Shown in pieces: positions 12,301 to 22,624 of a stretch of DNA of 64,000 bases. The position numbers were made by a program, and so were the translations under genes. The DNA comes from Epiperipatus broadwayi (Eukaryota; Onychophora; Udeonychophora; Euonychophora; Peripatidae): NCBI GenBank assembly GCA_028023455.1, contig JAQFVV010000182.1, positions 1,676,001 through 1,740,000 on the forward strand, in the 5' to 3' direction. Each line of letters opens with the position of its first letter. Positions within the stretch are counted from its first letter, which is position 1. Under the pieces are notes generated by a model, which worked only from the letters and a program-made list of their open reading frames with translations, ran no database searches and was not told where the DNA came from.

Positions 12301-12472
12301 AAGTGTCAATCCTACAGGTGTTGTAATGATCAGGTGCATTTTAAATACTTATTATAAACCTTTTAATTATCCTGATGACTATTTTTCTCAGTATATTAAT
12401 CCTCCTTATAATCAAACGTCTACACAGCCTTTAAAAAATGTTAAGGGTCAAAGACTAACAAAAAAAAAGTAA
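253..12472 (+). CDS. NAGA: Alpha-N-acetylgalactosaminidase (GH27), C-terminal part, four exons
   Basis: The spliced coding sequence joins 253-350, 5653-5814, 6341-6547 and 12080-12472 and gives 285 residues plus stop. All introns are GT-AG and phase 0 at the three visible junctions. The family (GH27) removes terminal alpha-linked N-acetylgalactosamine from glycoconjugates in the lysosome. Recognisable in order are the recognition loop YSCSWPAY, the acid/base block [24 protein letters not shown], the block from [10 protein letters not shown] to [10 protein letters not shown], and the C-terminal beta domain ending NPTGVVM. Human alpha-galactosidase A has Glu and Leu in the first loop, whereas NAGA has Ser and Ala. 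This protein has Ser and Ala, so NAGA-type specificity is inferred. The nucleophile motif (KLDGC) and the signal peptide must lie in exons left of the window. No frameshift or stop interrupts the exons, so the gene looks functional. Confidence 0.93.
1345..1440. repeat. Internally deleted copy of the long foldback family
   Basis: The segment starts with the family end aaacaaggcaaaactctcca, runs for about 40 bases, then jumps directly to the other family end, agagatggtgatcatgtgat. It is a short relic of the element seen in full at 17058, 32185, 46125 and 52800. Confidence 0.7.
2096..2780 (-). mobile_element. LTR of Ty3/gypsy element, probable 3' LTR
   Basis: The terminus tgtaatgtatcc at 2096 starts a stretch that is repeated at 63819-64000 (homology seen over 2096-2266). 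Read on the - strand, the segment has a TATA-like box (gactatataa, 2451-2460) followed about 250 bases later by AATAAA (2204-2209), as in an LTR promoter and polyadenylation unit. The - strand pol remnant lies on the side expected for a 3' LTR. The right edge is uncertain. I place it near 2780 because ...ctacaca there could be the matching end, with a purine-rich tract beside it on the - strand. Confidence 0.65.
2940..4790 (-). pseudogene. Ty3/gypsy gag-pol remnant
   Basis: Reading down from 4790 on the - strand there are several decayed blocks. The first is a zinc-knuckle relic at 4681-4722 (C-x2-stop-x4-H-x4-C, ending GHLAPIC, with the second Cys replaced by a stop). A protease-like stretch follows near 4380-4600. 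Integrase covers roughly 3500-3960: its zinc-binding part reads [13 protein letters not shown], with the second Cys of CxxC changed to Tyr. The catalytic motifs remain as HIDHADP near 3780, IVTDTK near 3620 and AEKAVQ near 3505. The pol tail [11 protein letters not shown] lies at 3175-3220. I do not recognise a clear reverse transcriptase block, so that part is probably deleted. Many stops and shifts show the copy is dead. Confidence 0.8.
5653..5814 (+). CDS. NAGA: NAGA exon with the acid/base residue
   Basis: The exon runs from acceptor gcag to donor gtaagt and encodes 54 codons in phase 0. [14 protein letters not shown] is identical in pattern to vertebrate NAGA; the second Asp of YDD is the family acid/base residue (D217 in human NAGA, D231 in GLA). 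The Cys pairs with the Cys of YSCSW in the previous exon in family structures. RNYT is a glycosylation sequon aligned with a known site of GLA. The exon ends with [10 protein letters not shown], whose last Asp lines the active site. Confidence 0.95.
6341..6547 (+). CDS. NAGA: NAGA exon, end of the barrel domain
   Basis: This 69-codon exon follows acceptor attttag and precedes donor gtaaag, phase 0. It carries [20 protein letters not shown], then [15 protein letters not shown], then [17 protein letters not shown]. All three are strong GH27 signatures from the last strands and helices of the (beta/alpha)8 barrel. The intron before it (5815-6340) is 526 bases of AT-rich DNA with no other feature. 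Confidence 0.95.
7780..8480 (-). pseudogene. LINE reverse transcriptase relic (CR1/Jockey-like)
   Basis: On the - strand, three collinear RT blocks can be read through stops. The first is [13 protein letters not shown] at about 8410-8450. The second is a block around 8067-8270 containing [11 protein letters not shown] and [14 protein letters not shown], the family form being DFSKAFDKV. The third is [11 protein letters not shown] followed by CFADCN at 7792-8016, where FADD of the active site has become FADC (7927-7938). It ends in a stretch like the usual LxINxxKTKxMTFS ([13 protein letters not shown]). The clade is a judgement from motif wording only. Confidence 0.75.
8859..9257. mobile_element. 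Non-autonomous hAT element (MITE) with intact ends
   Basis: The 399-bp element begins CAGGGGTCCCCAACC and ends GGTTGGGGACCCCTG, a perfect 15-bp terminal inverted repeat. It is flanked by the identical 8-bp target duplication TGGTAAGG (8851-8858 and 9258-9265). An 8-bp duplication and CAGGGG ends are hallmarks of hAT transposons. The inside is AT-rich, with a short tandem motif ggcgggcaccattt near 8913 and 8946, and has no transposase, so it needed a helper in trans. Confidence 0.93.
9986..10135. repeat. 150-bp inverted-repeat MITE
   Basis: The two ends (ggtatttacagataatctta on the left and the reverse complement of ggattatccttaagtacc on the right) form imperfect inverted repeats of about 50 bases, meeting at attgattatgaatatt and aatatccataatcaa. 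The middle is a short AT spacer. It has no coding content. The superfamily is not decidable from one copy. Confidence 0.65.
12080..12472 (+). CDS. NAGA: NAGA terminal exon, C-terminal beta domain
   Basis: After acceptor ttttcctag the exon reads [11 protein letters not shown], then ends at a TAA (12470-12472), giving 130 codons. [13 protein letters not shown] matches the C-terminal beta-sandwich motif of human NAGA (INPSGVVM). The last roughly 45 residues after that motif (rich in Tyr, Asn and Pro, ending in a Lys run) are longer than in human NAGA and may be lineage-specific. YNQTST holds one more possible glycosylation sequon. Confidence 0.92.
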   Translation, partial: GAGIEVWRKPIIPVIDRYSSYALVFLNRRTDGMPTKIQVVISKLGLNFNKGYLVEELFTKKNYGFVLPDESLFLSVNPTGVVMIRCILNTYYKPFNYPDDYFSQYINPPYNQTSTQPLKNVKGQRLTKKK

Positions 12473-13160
12473 TTTAAACTTCAGATTTAGAATGTCTGTA
12501 TCTTAACCATTTTTAATATTCCTGATGAATAATATTAAATTTTTACTGTGTAAATATGAAAATTATTCATGTAATTATTTCTTAAGAATATTTTCTATAT
12601 CTGTATATCACTGACTTATATCTTACTTTTATGCATGCGTGGTGTTTTTATTTTATAACACATACATGCATTTCATTTTATATTTTTAAATTATTGGTTA
12701 ATTGATTGGAATTTTTTTTTAGTGCATTGTACTGAGAAGAGTATGTACATATTTGTCCTTATGTATATAAATTTGTGTTTGTACAGCCATATCCATGGGT
12801 AATTAAAAAAAAAATCTTACATATTATAAATTTAACCAAAAAGCAAATATCACCTGTCTCTTTTATAAAGCTTACATTTAAAATCTGTATTAATAATAGT
12901 AATCCAATCTTAATATCATTATACATTAGGATCATCTATGTAATCATGAGTAGTCAAGGATACTAGATGGGAGTACTAACCAAATGCCAAAAATTTATCT
13001 GAGATCTGATTGGCAGTTGCCTGATTAGTTATGATTACATAGATGGCTTTAGACTAGAATGATGTAGAATAGATTACTACTGTACATTTTAAATATATAG
13101 AGCAAATATTTTTGACATGATGTGAAAGATTGTTTTTTTATTTTTTTATTAAAATAAATA
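12473..13160 (+). other. NAGA: NAGA 3' flank and candidate 3' UTR
   Basis: There is no coding signal here. Candidate polyadenylation signals are ATTAAA at 12534-12539 and AATAAA at 13153-13158, but in such AT-rich DNA neither can be chosen by eye. A short inverted repeat (catctatgtaatcat near 12933 and its complement near 13030) could form a hairpin. Confidence 0.4.
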
Positions 13161-13312
13161 AAAAAATTAATGTTTTAATTATTTCCAGGATGATTAATCT
13201 AAAATATTTCAAATGATTATTATATATTGTTAAGATCTTTAATTCTTTCTTTTTTTTTAAATTATTTTTAAAAAAGTTGCTATTTTAGTATGGATTTTAA
13301 GCCAGTTTCAAA

Positions 13313-13425
13313 GCCCTGTATGGTTTAGTGATAGAGTAGAGAATTCTAGAGCTTAAGATTCATGGGAAATGATTCCTAATCTTCAAACTTTTTATGAACT
13401 CCCAAGCATTAAACCATTTGATTAT
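13313..13425 (+). repeat. tRNA-derived SINE fragment, family 1
   Basis: The sequence tggtttagtgatagagta resembles a pol III A box, and gggaaatgattcc resembles a B box some 35 bases later. It ends gaactcccaagcattaaaccattt. A second copy with the same tail is at 42935-43036. The shared tail after tRNA-like boxes argues for a SINE family. Confidence 0.6.
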
Positions 13426-13429
13426 TTAT

Positions 13430-16400
13430 TTAATTAGTTTCAAAAACAATTATGATTAGATTAATTGAAAATATTGTTTTATGTTAAAATCATACCTAAG
13501 AGCTTATGATATTAAAATATTATTTTTTTAAAAAAAAGAAATGTTCATTTAACATGAAATATCAAAAATTCTCATGATTTATTAATTTTTTAAAAAATAA
13601 AATGCTTTTTTTTTAAAAGTAAACAAAATCTATATTTGACAAGACAAATTTTAAAGAATAAAATATCCATATCCTTAATAAGTAATAATTTTAATTTTTA
13701 AAAAAAGAGAGAGAGACTGAGAGGATAAGAGTGAGGGTAGCAAGATTTCTTCAGACCAATGAATAAAATCAAATAATAGTTACTTACTAGATATAATGTT
13801 TTATCTATATTTGTGTTACATAATACTTATATTATTATGTCCATTTAATATATTCATGTATTTGCATATCATATCAACTCCTTATCTACCTTCCACTTTT
13901 TTTCCCTCTCTTTTTTACTTTCCTTGATCTTTTTTTTTACTGTTTAATATGCTTTTATTTATGGCAACAAGCTCTTATAAATTGTAGCATGTCATTTTTT
14001 TTTTTTTTTCTGCTTTCTGATTAGCATATTTATGAAAAATTTACAGAATTATATATACACACACTGGTATATAAAGACAAATTTCAAAATTAATATTGCA
14101 TTTATTACTGTGTCTGCATCTTTAATTACAAAAAAAGTTTTCTGTAGTGTCTTTTTTTAAAATCTTTTCTTGATCTGCTAATGATTGTTTCTTTGTCCTG
14201 ACTATACAATGTTAATGATTTTATTATGAATGATAGCATTTAAGCTCTCTATTATCTTATTATTTAAAAAGATATTATAACATTTTATATATAGTAATAG
14301 TCAAATTCTTAATATAATAACACAAGACTCATGACTGATTTCAAAGAATCTTGTTCATCAGTTGTGCCAAGCTGTAATATAATCAATCATAAATTACTAT
14401 ATATTTTTGCATGAGCTTAGCAATCATATAAAAGGCAGTGTATTAATAATTGCTAATTTCATAAAATAAATGGTAATTTATTTACAGTTATATGTATATG
14501 TGTGTGAATGTTATTGATAATGTTTATAAATAAATGAAATTGTTTATAATTTTTACCCATAAGAATATAATTATGTACATATTTATTAATTATTAAGCAT
14601 ATTTAATAATATATTTATAATTTTTTTTTATATTTTAATACAAAAAAGGTAAAACGGCACAATATAAATAAGATTTAAGCTTATTGTCATTTGTAGTTAG
14701 TGATATTAGGGCTTGGCATAGTCTATTAAAGAGTTCTTGAAACTGATCCTGTGATCATTGTTTTGTCATAATTTGCAATTCAGAATATAGTCATTATATA
14801 ATATCTTACATTTACTTAAATAATAAGATAATAGAAGAATTTAAATTCTCTCATTTAGAACGATATTGTAAAATATAACTTTGTAATGTAGTTTTTTGTT
14901 ATTATCTTAGTATTTTTGTAATTCTTCCTTCAAAAAAGTTTTATACTTGTAGTAAATTATATGTAAATATTTTTAAAACATACAAATTGTATCAGATAAT
15001 GAAAGATTTTTATTTTGATGTCATTCCAAACATTTTACATAAAAATTACAAAAAATATAATATGTTGCTACAAACTATTATGCTAATTGCTTTTTAAAAC
15101 CATATTCATATACAACAAGATTCATAGCTAGTTGATCTTTTAAACAGATCTATAATACTTTTAAGTTTTTGATATATTTTTTTGAATTTATATTTTTTCA
15201 AATTTAACTATATAATGTAAAATTATATGTATTCATATAATGGTCATTGATAATTTTATATAATCAACAATAAAAAAAATCTGATAATAAATATGATGAT
15301 ACCATATAGGAAAATATGTTATAACATACACTCAGAGAAATTAATAGTGAATCATATTAATACATTGGCATTACATATGAGAATTATATTTCAGTTATCA
15401 TAACCATGTGGGGTTTTTTTTTTATCCTAAGAAAAATTAAACCAAAACTACAAATTTTCATACACATTATGAACTCTCTGTTTGCTTGGTAGTGTTTATT
15501 TATTATCTAAAGTCTTTCCAAAAGAAGGCATTGTTTTAGTAACTAAATTCACCAATTATTTTGTGATACTACAGCTTTTAATTGGAAGATTATTTTAGAT
15601 ATTAATTGTTGTTGAAATGTGGAAGATAATGAGATTGTAAAAGAAATGAAAGCTATAAAGTACTTCATTTTACAAATCAGATAACCAGTAAAAAAAAAAA
15701 TATATGAAATTGATATATTGTTATAAGTAGTATGCTAGAATAAGAATATATAATAATTTGAGAATATTTTTTTAATGATTAATTATATACATTACCACAG
15801 TATTGTGAGAGTTTGTAAAACATTCCAACACAGCATAAAAAGCACAATAAATGAAATCAAGGGGAAAAAACCTAAAATGTATATTTCAGACACCATTCAT
15901 TTTCAGACTTTTCAAAAAAGTTAGCTATTTTATTAATCATAAAGTTTACTATTATTTAACTCAAATATAACCAGACAACATTGAACTATAAGTTGTTCGG
16001 ATTTATTTTTGTTTTGTTTGTCTTTTTTATATGTGTAAGAGTATTATATTTTTTGTTATACAGATTATAGTGAATGTTTATATAAATATAGGTAATTAGA
16101 TGTCTTGATTTATAATGCATTCAAGTTATAGATTTAAAATATGAATCCATAATTCTGATTGGTTATATTTATTTCAACACAATATGAATTGACTGCAGAG
16201 ATAAAGATTTTCTAGATTAGTCCACAACTGACAAAGTTATGATCAAATGTCTTTACTTGCCATTTTGGTGCAACTGCCCATAAAAATTAAAACTGATTAC
16301 TATGTAAAGATTTGGTTCATTTAATTGGGTTTCTGTATATTTTGCTTATTTATGACATATGTTGTAAAGTTTAAAATAGGTATTGTATTTTAATAGAATT

Positions 16401-16620
16401 GAGAATTATGTAAACCTTTTCAATTAAAACCGTATACTTGCTTTCAGCTATATAATTTTTTTTTTATTTGTTTTTATGTTTTTACTTTTAATTCTTTTTC
16501 TACTGATAAAAACAGGACAAGAAAAACATTTCGTTAAATTTTTTTAAAATATATTTATATAAGAAAATATTTATACAATTAGCAATAAAATAATATGCAT
16601 CACCTTTATAAAAAAAAATG
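13430..16620. other. AT-rich intergenic DNA, no feature seen
   Basis: There are only poly(A)/poly(T) runs, a short GA run at about 13705 and dinucleotide TA patches. No ORF of interest, motif or repeat family was recognised. Confidence 0.6.
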
Positions 16621-16625
16621 AAATT

Positions 16626-16675
16626 AATTATATGCGCATATATTTGTGGTAATTATATGCGCATATATTTGTGGT
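16626..16675. repeat. Perfect 25-bp tandem duplication
   Basis: A 25-base unit (starting aattatatgcgcatatattt) occurs twice back to back without a mismatch at 16626-16650 and 16651-16675. Confidence 0.95.
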
Positions 16676-17057
16676 TATGTAATGAAAATAAGAACTTATT
16701 ATTACATATATGGCCGGGGGGGGGGGTGAAATTGAGGGGGAATTATTCTGCTGTTATATTTTGTTTGTATTATCAATGCAATTTTTTAAAAAAAAAATAA
16801 TTGTTGTATATTGTGAAAAAATTAATGCAAATAAAATTTACTTTGTTACATTTTTTTTCTTTTGTTTATTGTTTATGGTATTTGAATTTTTTAAATAGTA
16901 TTGTCATAATAATAAATGCAAAAGATACTGTCCAATTGTGTTATAGTAAATTCAATATTTAATGGAAATAAGAAGCATAATAAGTATTTTTAAAATATAT
17001 ATTAATAAGATAACTTCACAAATATTTAATTATTATATATTCTCAATACAAAACCAT

Positions 17058-17965
17058 CAAAATGTCACATGATCACCATTTCTTATGATTACACAGGCTG
17101 TTAATAACAGTAGCAAACTTTCCATACAGTAGCGCCACTTAGTGCAAGCCAGAGTAATCAATGGATGCAGGAAGGCTTGTGCACAAAAGCCAATATCCCC
17201 AGACTAGTTTCTAGCTTGTGGCTTTTATCAGTGAGTTGTCTTGGATTGAGAGAACTGCATCTAGATTTTAGGATCCAATGCAACTCATCAGCAGACATCT
17301 TTTGCCTATTTGGTTAACTATAAAGTTAAGTCCCAATATGAATACACAATAATGTTTTCATTCCAAGCTCATTTGCTTGTATAGTCATATAGATCTGAAC
17401 TCAGCTCAGCATCTATACATTTTGGTGTCTTTGCTTTTCAAAAACCACAGTCACCATTATCCTATAGGCAGAATAGGTATAAAACTATCACATGATCATC
17501 ATTTTATATGCTTATATAGGTTGCACAGAGAGTTTGCTACTGTTATTAACACCATGTGTAAGCATATGTAATGGTGATCATGAAATGTTTTGATGGTTTA
17601 ATACCTATCCTGCCTATAGGATAATGGTTACTGGGGTTTTTAAAAGACCAAAGACACCAAAATGTATAGATGCTGAACTGAGTTCTGATCTATATGACTA
17701 TTCAAGCAAATGAATTTGGATTGAAAACATTATTGTTTTCATATTGGTCTCCTAGCTTATTAGATAACCAAATAGGTAAAAGGGGGCTGCTGGAGGGTTT
17801 GCATTAGATCCTAAAATCTAGGTGCAGTGCTCTCAAATCCAAGCCTCCTCACTTATGAAAGCCACATGCTAGAAACTATTCTGGGGATATTTGATAAACA
17901 GGCACTAGATAGAGATTTTATGCACAAACCTTTGGTTTGCACTTGGTGGTGCTATTGTATGGAAA
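17058..17965. mobile_element. Long foldback element, near-complete
   Basis: Two arms of about 430 bases are inverted copies of each other. The left arm (17058-17500) runs from cacatgatcaccatttctta through gtagcgccacttagtgcaag and tatccccagactagtttcta to attatcctataggcag. The right arm (17540-17965) returns through the same words in reverse complement. The element contains no coding sequence. Termini resemble those at 32185, 46125 and 52800, so these are one family. The long inverted arms and lack of genes fit a foldback-type or MITE-type non-autonomous element. Confidence 0.8.
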
Positions 17966-17969
17966 ATTT

Positions 17970-19130
17970 GCTACTTTTTATTCTCAGTGTTAACATATTT
18001 AATATTACTTATTCTGTTACAAAGTTATTAAAATTATTAGAACTTGAATGTTATTTGAAACTATAAGATGATTTGAAGATCATTGCTAACAACACATCTT
18101 TGGAACGATTTATTATCCATATAACAACATAGAAGTTAATAAAAATATGTCAAAAAAAAAATAAAATAAACAAAGGTCACAAGGACAACCATTTTGACAT
18201 GTCAAGATGTAACAAATCTCTCTATTTATATATTTATTGTTAATATTATTTCATGAAAAAAGAGAAAAAATAAACAATTTGTTACAGTTATTTATAAATA
18301 TTTATTACTGAAACAATCACAATATAACAGAAAAAAAAAATCTTACATATTTTTTGTATTTATTGGTTGGATCCTTTAGTAAAAAAAGTGAAAAAATAAG
18401 AAAATTGTCTATTTTAAACAATTTTGTTACTTGTGTATTCTTTTACCAAAATTTCAAAAACATCTTAATTCAAAAGTATACATGAAGGGGAAAAATGTTA
18501 GGCTTATTGTTTAGTAATTCAATAATGATTGGATGGCTCCTCCAGGTATTTTAAAAAAAATCCCAGAATGCATACTAAATTGATACAGGCAAACATTTAA
18601 TTTTTTTAGTTTTTTTCACTAAATAATATTAACATTACATATATGAATAGGGAAATTTATGACCTGTAAGTAGAAAAAAAAACTTTTGTCCAAACACTTG
18701 CTCTCGTAACTAGGAAAAAACAAAAAAGTTTTGTGCAAACGCTTATATATATATATATATTTTTTCAATATGATCATGAAAAAATTGTATAGATCCCAGT
18801 GTGGATACTGAGGATATTAAATTTCTCTCCAAATAAAAATAAGTTTTTTGTCAAAAGCTCCCTCCCCCTTCATCAAAAAAAAAAAAACCCCTTTTATGAA
18901 TGCTAAGATCACACATAATAAATCTGGGAACTTTTATTTATTATTACATCAATTTAAACAAATAGTAAAAAAAAAACAATTACATGTTTTTATTGTTTTA
19001 ACTACTTAGTGTGGTTTAAAAAAAAAAAAAAACTTGTAAGATCACACCAGCTTTATTTTTAAAATATCTCTGAACCAGTACAATATATATGTGTGAAATA
19101 ATTTTGGGAGTGATATTAAGTCTTCACTTT
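17970..19130. other. AT-rich intergenic DNA, no gene seen
   Basis: The only structure noticed is a weak direct repeat of aacttttgtccaaacactt and aagttttgtgcaaacgctt at 18681 and 18727, plus a TA run near 18750. Confidence 0.5.
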
Positions 19131-19139
19131 TACTTTTTT

Positions 19140-19565
19140 ACTCTATTTCCTGTTTTTATGCCTCAGATAGACAGTCTCTGGACGTTTGTCTTGAAAGGAG
19201 ATAAGATTGCCACGGCTTCTGCATGCCATGCTGGGACAAGTCAATACTTATCTCCATCATTGAGAGAGAATGTACACTTGGGTTAGTTAGTTATTCTGAT
19301 AAATATAAAATAGTCTACGCAGATCTCCATGCCAAGGGATTCCAACATTTTACAGTCAACTCCATCTGTATTCCAATGATCCAGTGATTTTCAAAAGAAT
19401 GAGAGGCACATCACTGGCACTATTATAATCTCATTTGAATTTTACCTGCTGGGAAATTTGTCAGTAGAACAGCAACAATCCAGACCTCTTTCTAACCTTC
19501 CTTCAGGTCATGCTACTTACTACCACTATGAAAAGGTTCACCAATGTTTTCCTTTTTGGTTTGCA
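19140..19565. other. GC-richer island of unknown nature
   Basis: This stretch has visibly more G+C than its surroundings. It has an acceptor-like tract with cag at 19166, an open frame (IDSLWTFVLKG...) and then g|gttagt at 19281, so it could be read as an exon. It matches no family I recognise and the frame closes at once. It may equally be an unclassified repeat. Confidence 0.35.
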
Positions 19566-19684
19566 GCATTTTATTTTTTTTTTAATTTACTTATTCATTC
19601 TATTTGTTATTTAAAATTTCAAAAGTTTTTTACTATCTGTCAATTATAGTATTATTTCAAGAATAATATTCACAAAAACATACT

Positions 19685-20405
19685 TTTTTATCAAATTATT
19701 TTTATAATCCCATTTATATACCTTCATTAATCACTTTTTACAATGCAATCAAATAAAAATATATTATTGATATTTTCTTACAGTTTCAACTGACCAATAG
19801 TCTTCATCAGAGCTACAATATTCAAATATATATATATGACCATACAGTTAGTACATAATTATAATTACCATACCTTATACTATGGGTTTTACAGAGTACA
19901 AATATTTTAATAATGCCAGTAATTATATATCTTTATACATTTTAATAATTTTATAAATATTCAATGTTTCATTCTTATTTTTGTTTGATTTCTTTTGCAT
20001 AAATTGTTATATATTTTTAATACATACAGTATATTATTTTGTATTTATATGACTTTTAATAATTTATTTTAATTACTTTAATTATTCTATTATGGTTTTA
20101 ATCATGCATTAATTAATTATAACATAATTATACTTTTCTATTTTTCCCCCAAAATTTGTAATTTTTTTTTTATGTAATCTTATCTCTCTCCAACTCTTTA
20201 AAACTTTTAACTGGAAATTTTTTTAAATTGTCTTATATTTTATGTATTAACTTCTTCTATGAGCATTTTTTAAAACTATTTCATATTTTAATTTTTAATC
20301 TATATATACTTATTTAATTAAACTATAAGAAATATCAAGGAATAAATTTTTATTTGATTGCATTGTAAAAAAAAATGATTAATGAAGATATATAAAAGGT
20401 ATTAT
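19685..20405. mobile_element. Foldback element, family 2
   Basis: Outer arms are inverted copies: 19690-19790 (ataccttcattaatcac then caatgcaatcaaataaaaat) matches the reverse complement of 20325-20400. Just inside the left arm lies tagtcttcatcagagct, which resembles agcaatcttcttcagagct of the larger foldback at 50072, so both seem to be one family. The interior is AT-rich and non-coding. Confidence 0.65.
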
Positions 20406-20409
20406 TTAG

Positions 20410-21886
20410 ATATAAATCAATGCATAAAAGAATAGGAAATGGAAAGGAATTATAATTTATATTACTCTTGTTGTTTAACTTGTTAACTTTAAAATTCATT
20501 AGAAAATGTGTTTATTTACTTCGTAAAATGTTTGACAATTCTGCCACTTTACATTGCTGTTTTAACATTATTGTAAATTATATGAATCAATTTCTGTGGT
20601 ACTGCTTTTATTGGTCTTTTTAATTTAAAATTAATTAGGTCAATATGTTATGAACAGTTAGATCTAAGGCATTTTGCACGAATCCTGCATGATTTTCTTT
20701 TTCAGAGAATTATGTAGATTATCGATTTTTGCTTGATTGAAAAAATTTGGTAATTTATTACTAATGCGATCAAAACCACAGATATAGAAATTGAAAGTTT
20801 GTACTAAATGATTTCTAGAGAATTTTTCATCATCTTAAAAATATTTTTAGCAAATCAAAATTAACTTAGAGGGTTATTAAATATTAAATTCAAATTTATA
20901 TATATGGTTAATAAAAATATATTTGAAGAATTATTTAGACAATTTTTAATATTGTGTAAAGTAATTCATAAAGTACTTCATAAAAAATTGTTAATTACTT
21001 ATAACTTTTAAAATTAAATAATTTTAAAAAGTTGTCTACTTAAACTTGACAAATATGTTAAAGGAATTATGTACAAAAGTGAGCCTCAGCAATAGGTGTT
21101 AGAATATGATTCAAATGTTTTGATGTGGATTTGAAATCAGCAAGCAGGATAAATACCAGAGCTTTAAAACAAGTAATTCATGAATATTTAAATTAAAAAT
21201 AGCTTATTACGTTTAAGTTATCAGTAACCCTTAAGTATTTATACTTTCCTTTATCATTATATATACAAATTTGAAAAGTTCATCTGTTATTTTAATAACG
21301 CAACAAATATTGTACCATTCTTGATTAATCTTGTATAGTTGTTTTTTGTTGTTGTTGTTGTTTTTTTTTTTTTGGAGAATTGCATTGGCTATGGATTTTT
21401 GCTTTATGGTACTTAATTGGTTTAAAAACTTTGATAATTTTCTACTAATGTCAGCAAAGCCAAGGAACAGCTATTAATAAATAAATATATATATATATGG
21501 GATGTGTAGAAATTTGAATATGTAATTTTTATAACATAATTTTAGTATAATATGTGTAGGCACACAATAAAGTGGGTAGAGCTGATATATATATATGTTT
21601 ATAGAAATATAATAACAAGAATTGATGAAATTTTCTAGTATCACATTAAATTTAATTAAAGATCTGACCTTAAATCATTATCCAACTACCTTAGTAAATG
21701 CAAAAGAAACCACTTCCTGTTTCCTAAGTTCTTAATATAAATAATGAGATTCAATATTAAAATCGTGGGAACCTTATTTATATTGGACTTAAGTAATATT
21801 CACAAAACTAATTTTCAGATAGCACTAGAATATTTCATTAGCTCCTAAAATTACAACATACTAATTGATACTGTTTAATTGCATTA
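20410..21886. other. AT-rich intergenic DNA, no feature seen
   Basis: There are only simple TA and GTT runs (for example gttgttgttgtt at 21348). Confidence 0.55.
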
Positions 21887-21891
21887 CTATG

Positions 21892-22619
21892 TGTTATATC
21901 CGCCAGTCTGACTGTGCAAATGTTATATCCGCAAGTATGACTGTGCAGTCAGCAAATAACTATGTTCAATTCCCATGATGTTCTTTTGCAACTAATGCTC
22001 TGCTGCATATGCTCTCCAACGAATGGTCTGCAACGAATGCTCTGAATATACTCTGTATTCTCTGCAATGGATGCTCTCCAAATGAATGGTCTGCAACGAA
22101 TGCTCTGCCACGGATGTTCTCCAACAAATGGTCTGCACCGACTGCTCTCCAATGAATGGTCTGCAACTAATACTCTGCAACGAATGCTCTCAATATCTCC
22201 GCTGTGGTCTCCCCATCTCTGTGGGCTCTTTCAGCTACAGCTGTAGACTACATTTCCACTGGGCGCTGGTCATTAACCGCAAGCACTGACGTGAGATATC
22301 TCTACTTAAATACTGCCTCTAATATTGCGTGACTGCTCTCTGCTATTCTCTATATTACACTGCGTAGTTCTTACCCAGTCTTCTTTATCACTCTCTGATA
22401 ACTGCAACAATCAATCAATACTCCATCCAATAAGGTAAAGTCTCTTATCCAGAAATATTTGTAATCAGCAAATATTTCTTGGAATTGTCGATCGCCATTA
22501 CGTCAATGCATTAATTAAATTCCTCAGCTATCAGAGCGCAATCTAAAAACAACCTCTCGAATAAATTCTAGTTTTTTCTGGAGTGCACAAACATGTCTGC
22601 CATTTTACAAAACCCTACA
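21892..22619 (+). mobile_element. Solo LTR with 5-bp target duplication
   Basis: The 728-bp segment begins TGTTATATCC and ends CCCTACA, so it has TG...CA ends. It is flanked by the identical 5-bp duplication CTATG (21887-21891 and 22620-22624), as left by an LTR retrotransposon integrase. It is GC-richer than its surroundings. A TATA-like ttaaata near 22304 and AATAAA near 22559 suit an LTR read on the + strand. There is no internal pol region on either side, so the element was probably reduced by LTR-LTR recombination. Confidence 0.85.
21990..22195. repeat. 15-bp minisatellite inside the solo LTR
   Basis: About a dozen diverged copies of a 15-base unit like ctctgcaacgaatgg stand in tandem, alternating with ctccaacgaatggt variants. 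Because the period is a multiple of three and lacks stops, it opens several overlapping frames on both strands. These are artefacts of the repeat, not genes. Confidence 0.85.
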
Positions 22620-22624
22620 CTATG

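Noticed and set aside
21949-22289. Four overlapping open frames on both strands
   Set aside because: They arise from a stop-free 15-base tandem repeat inside a solo LTR; no known domain.
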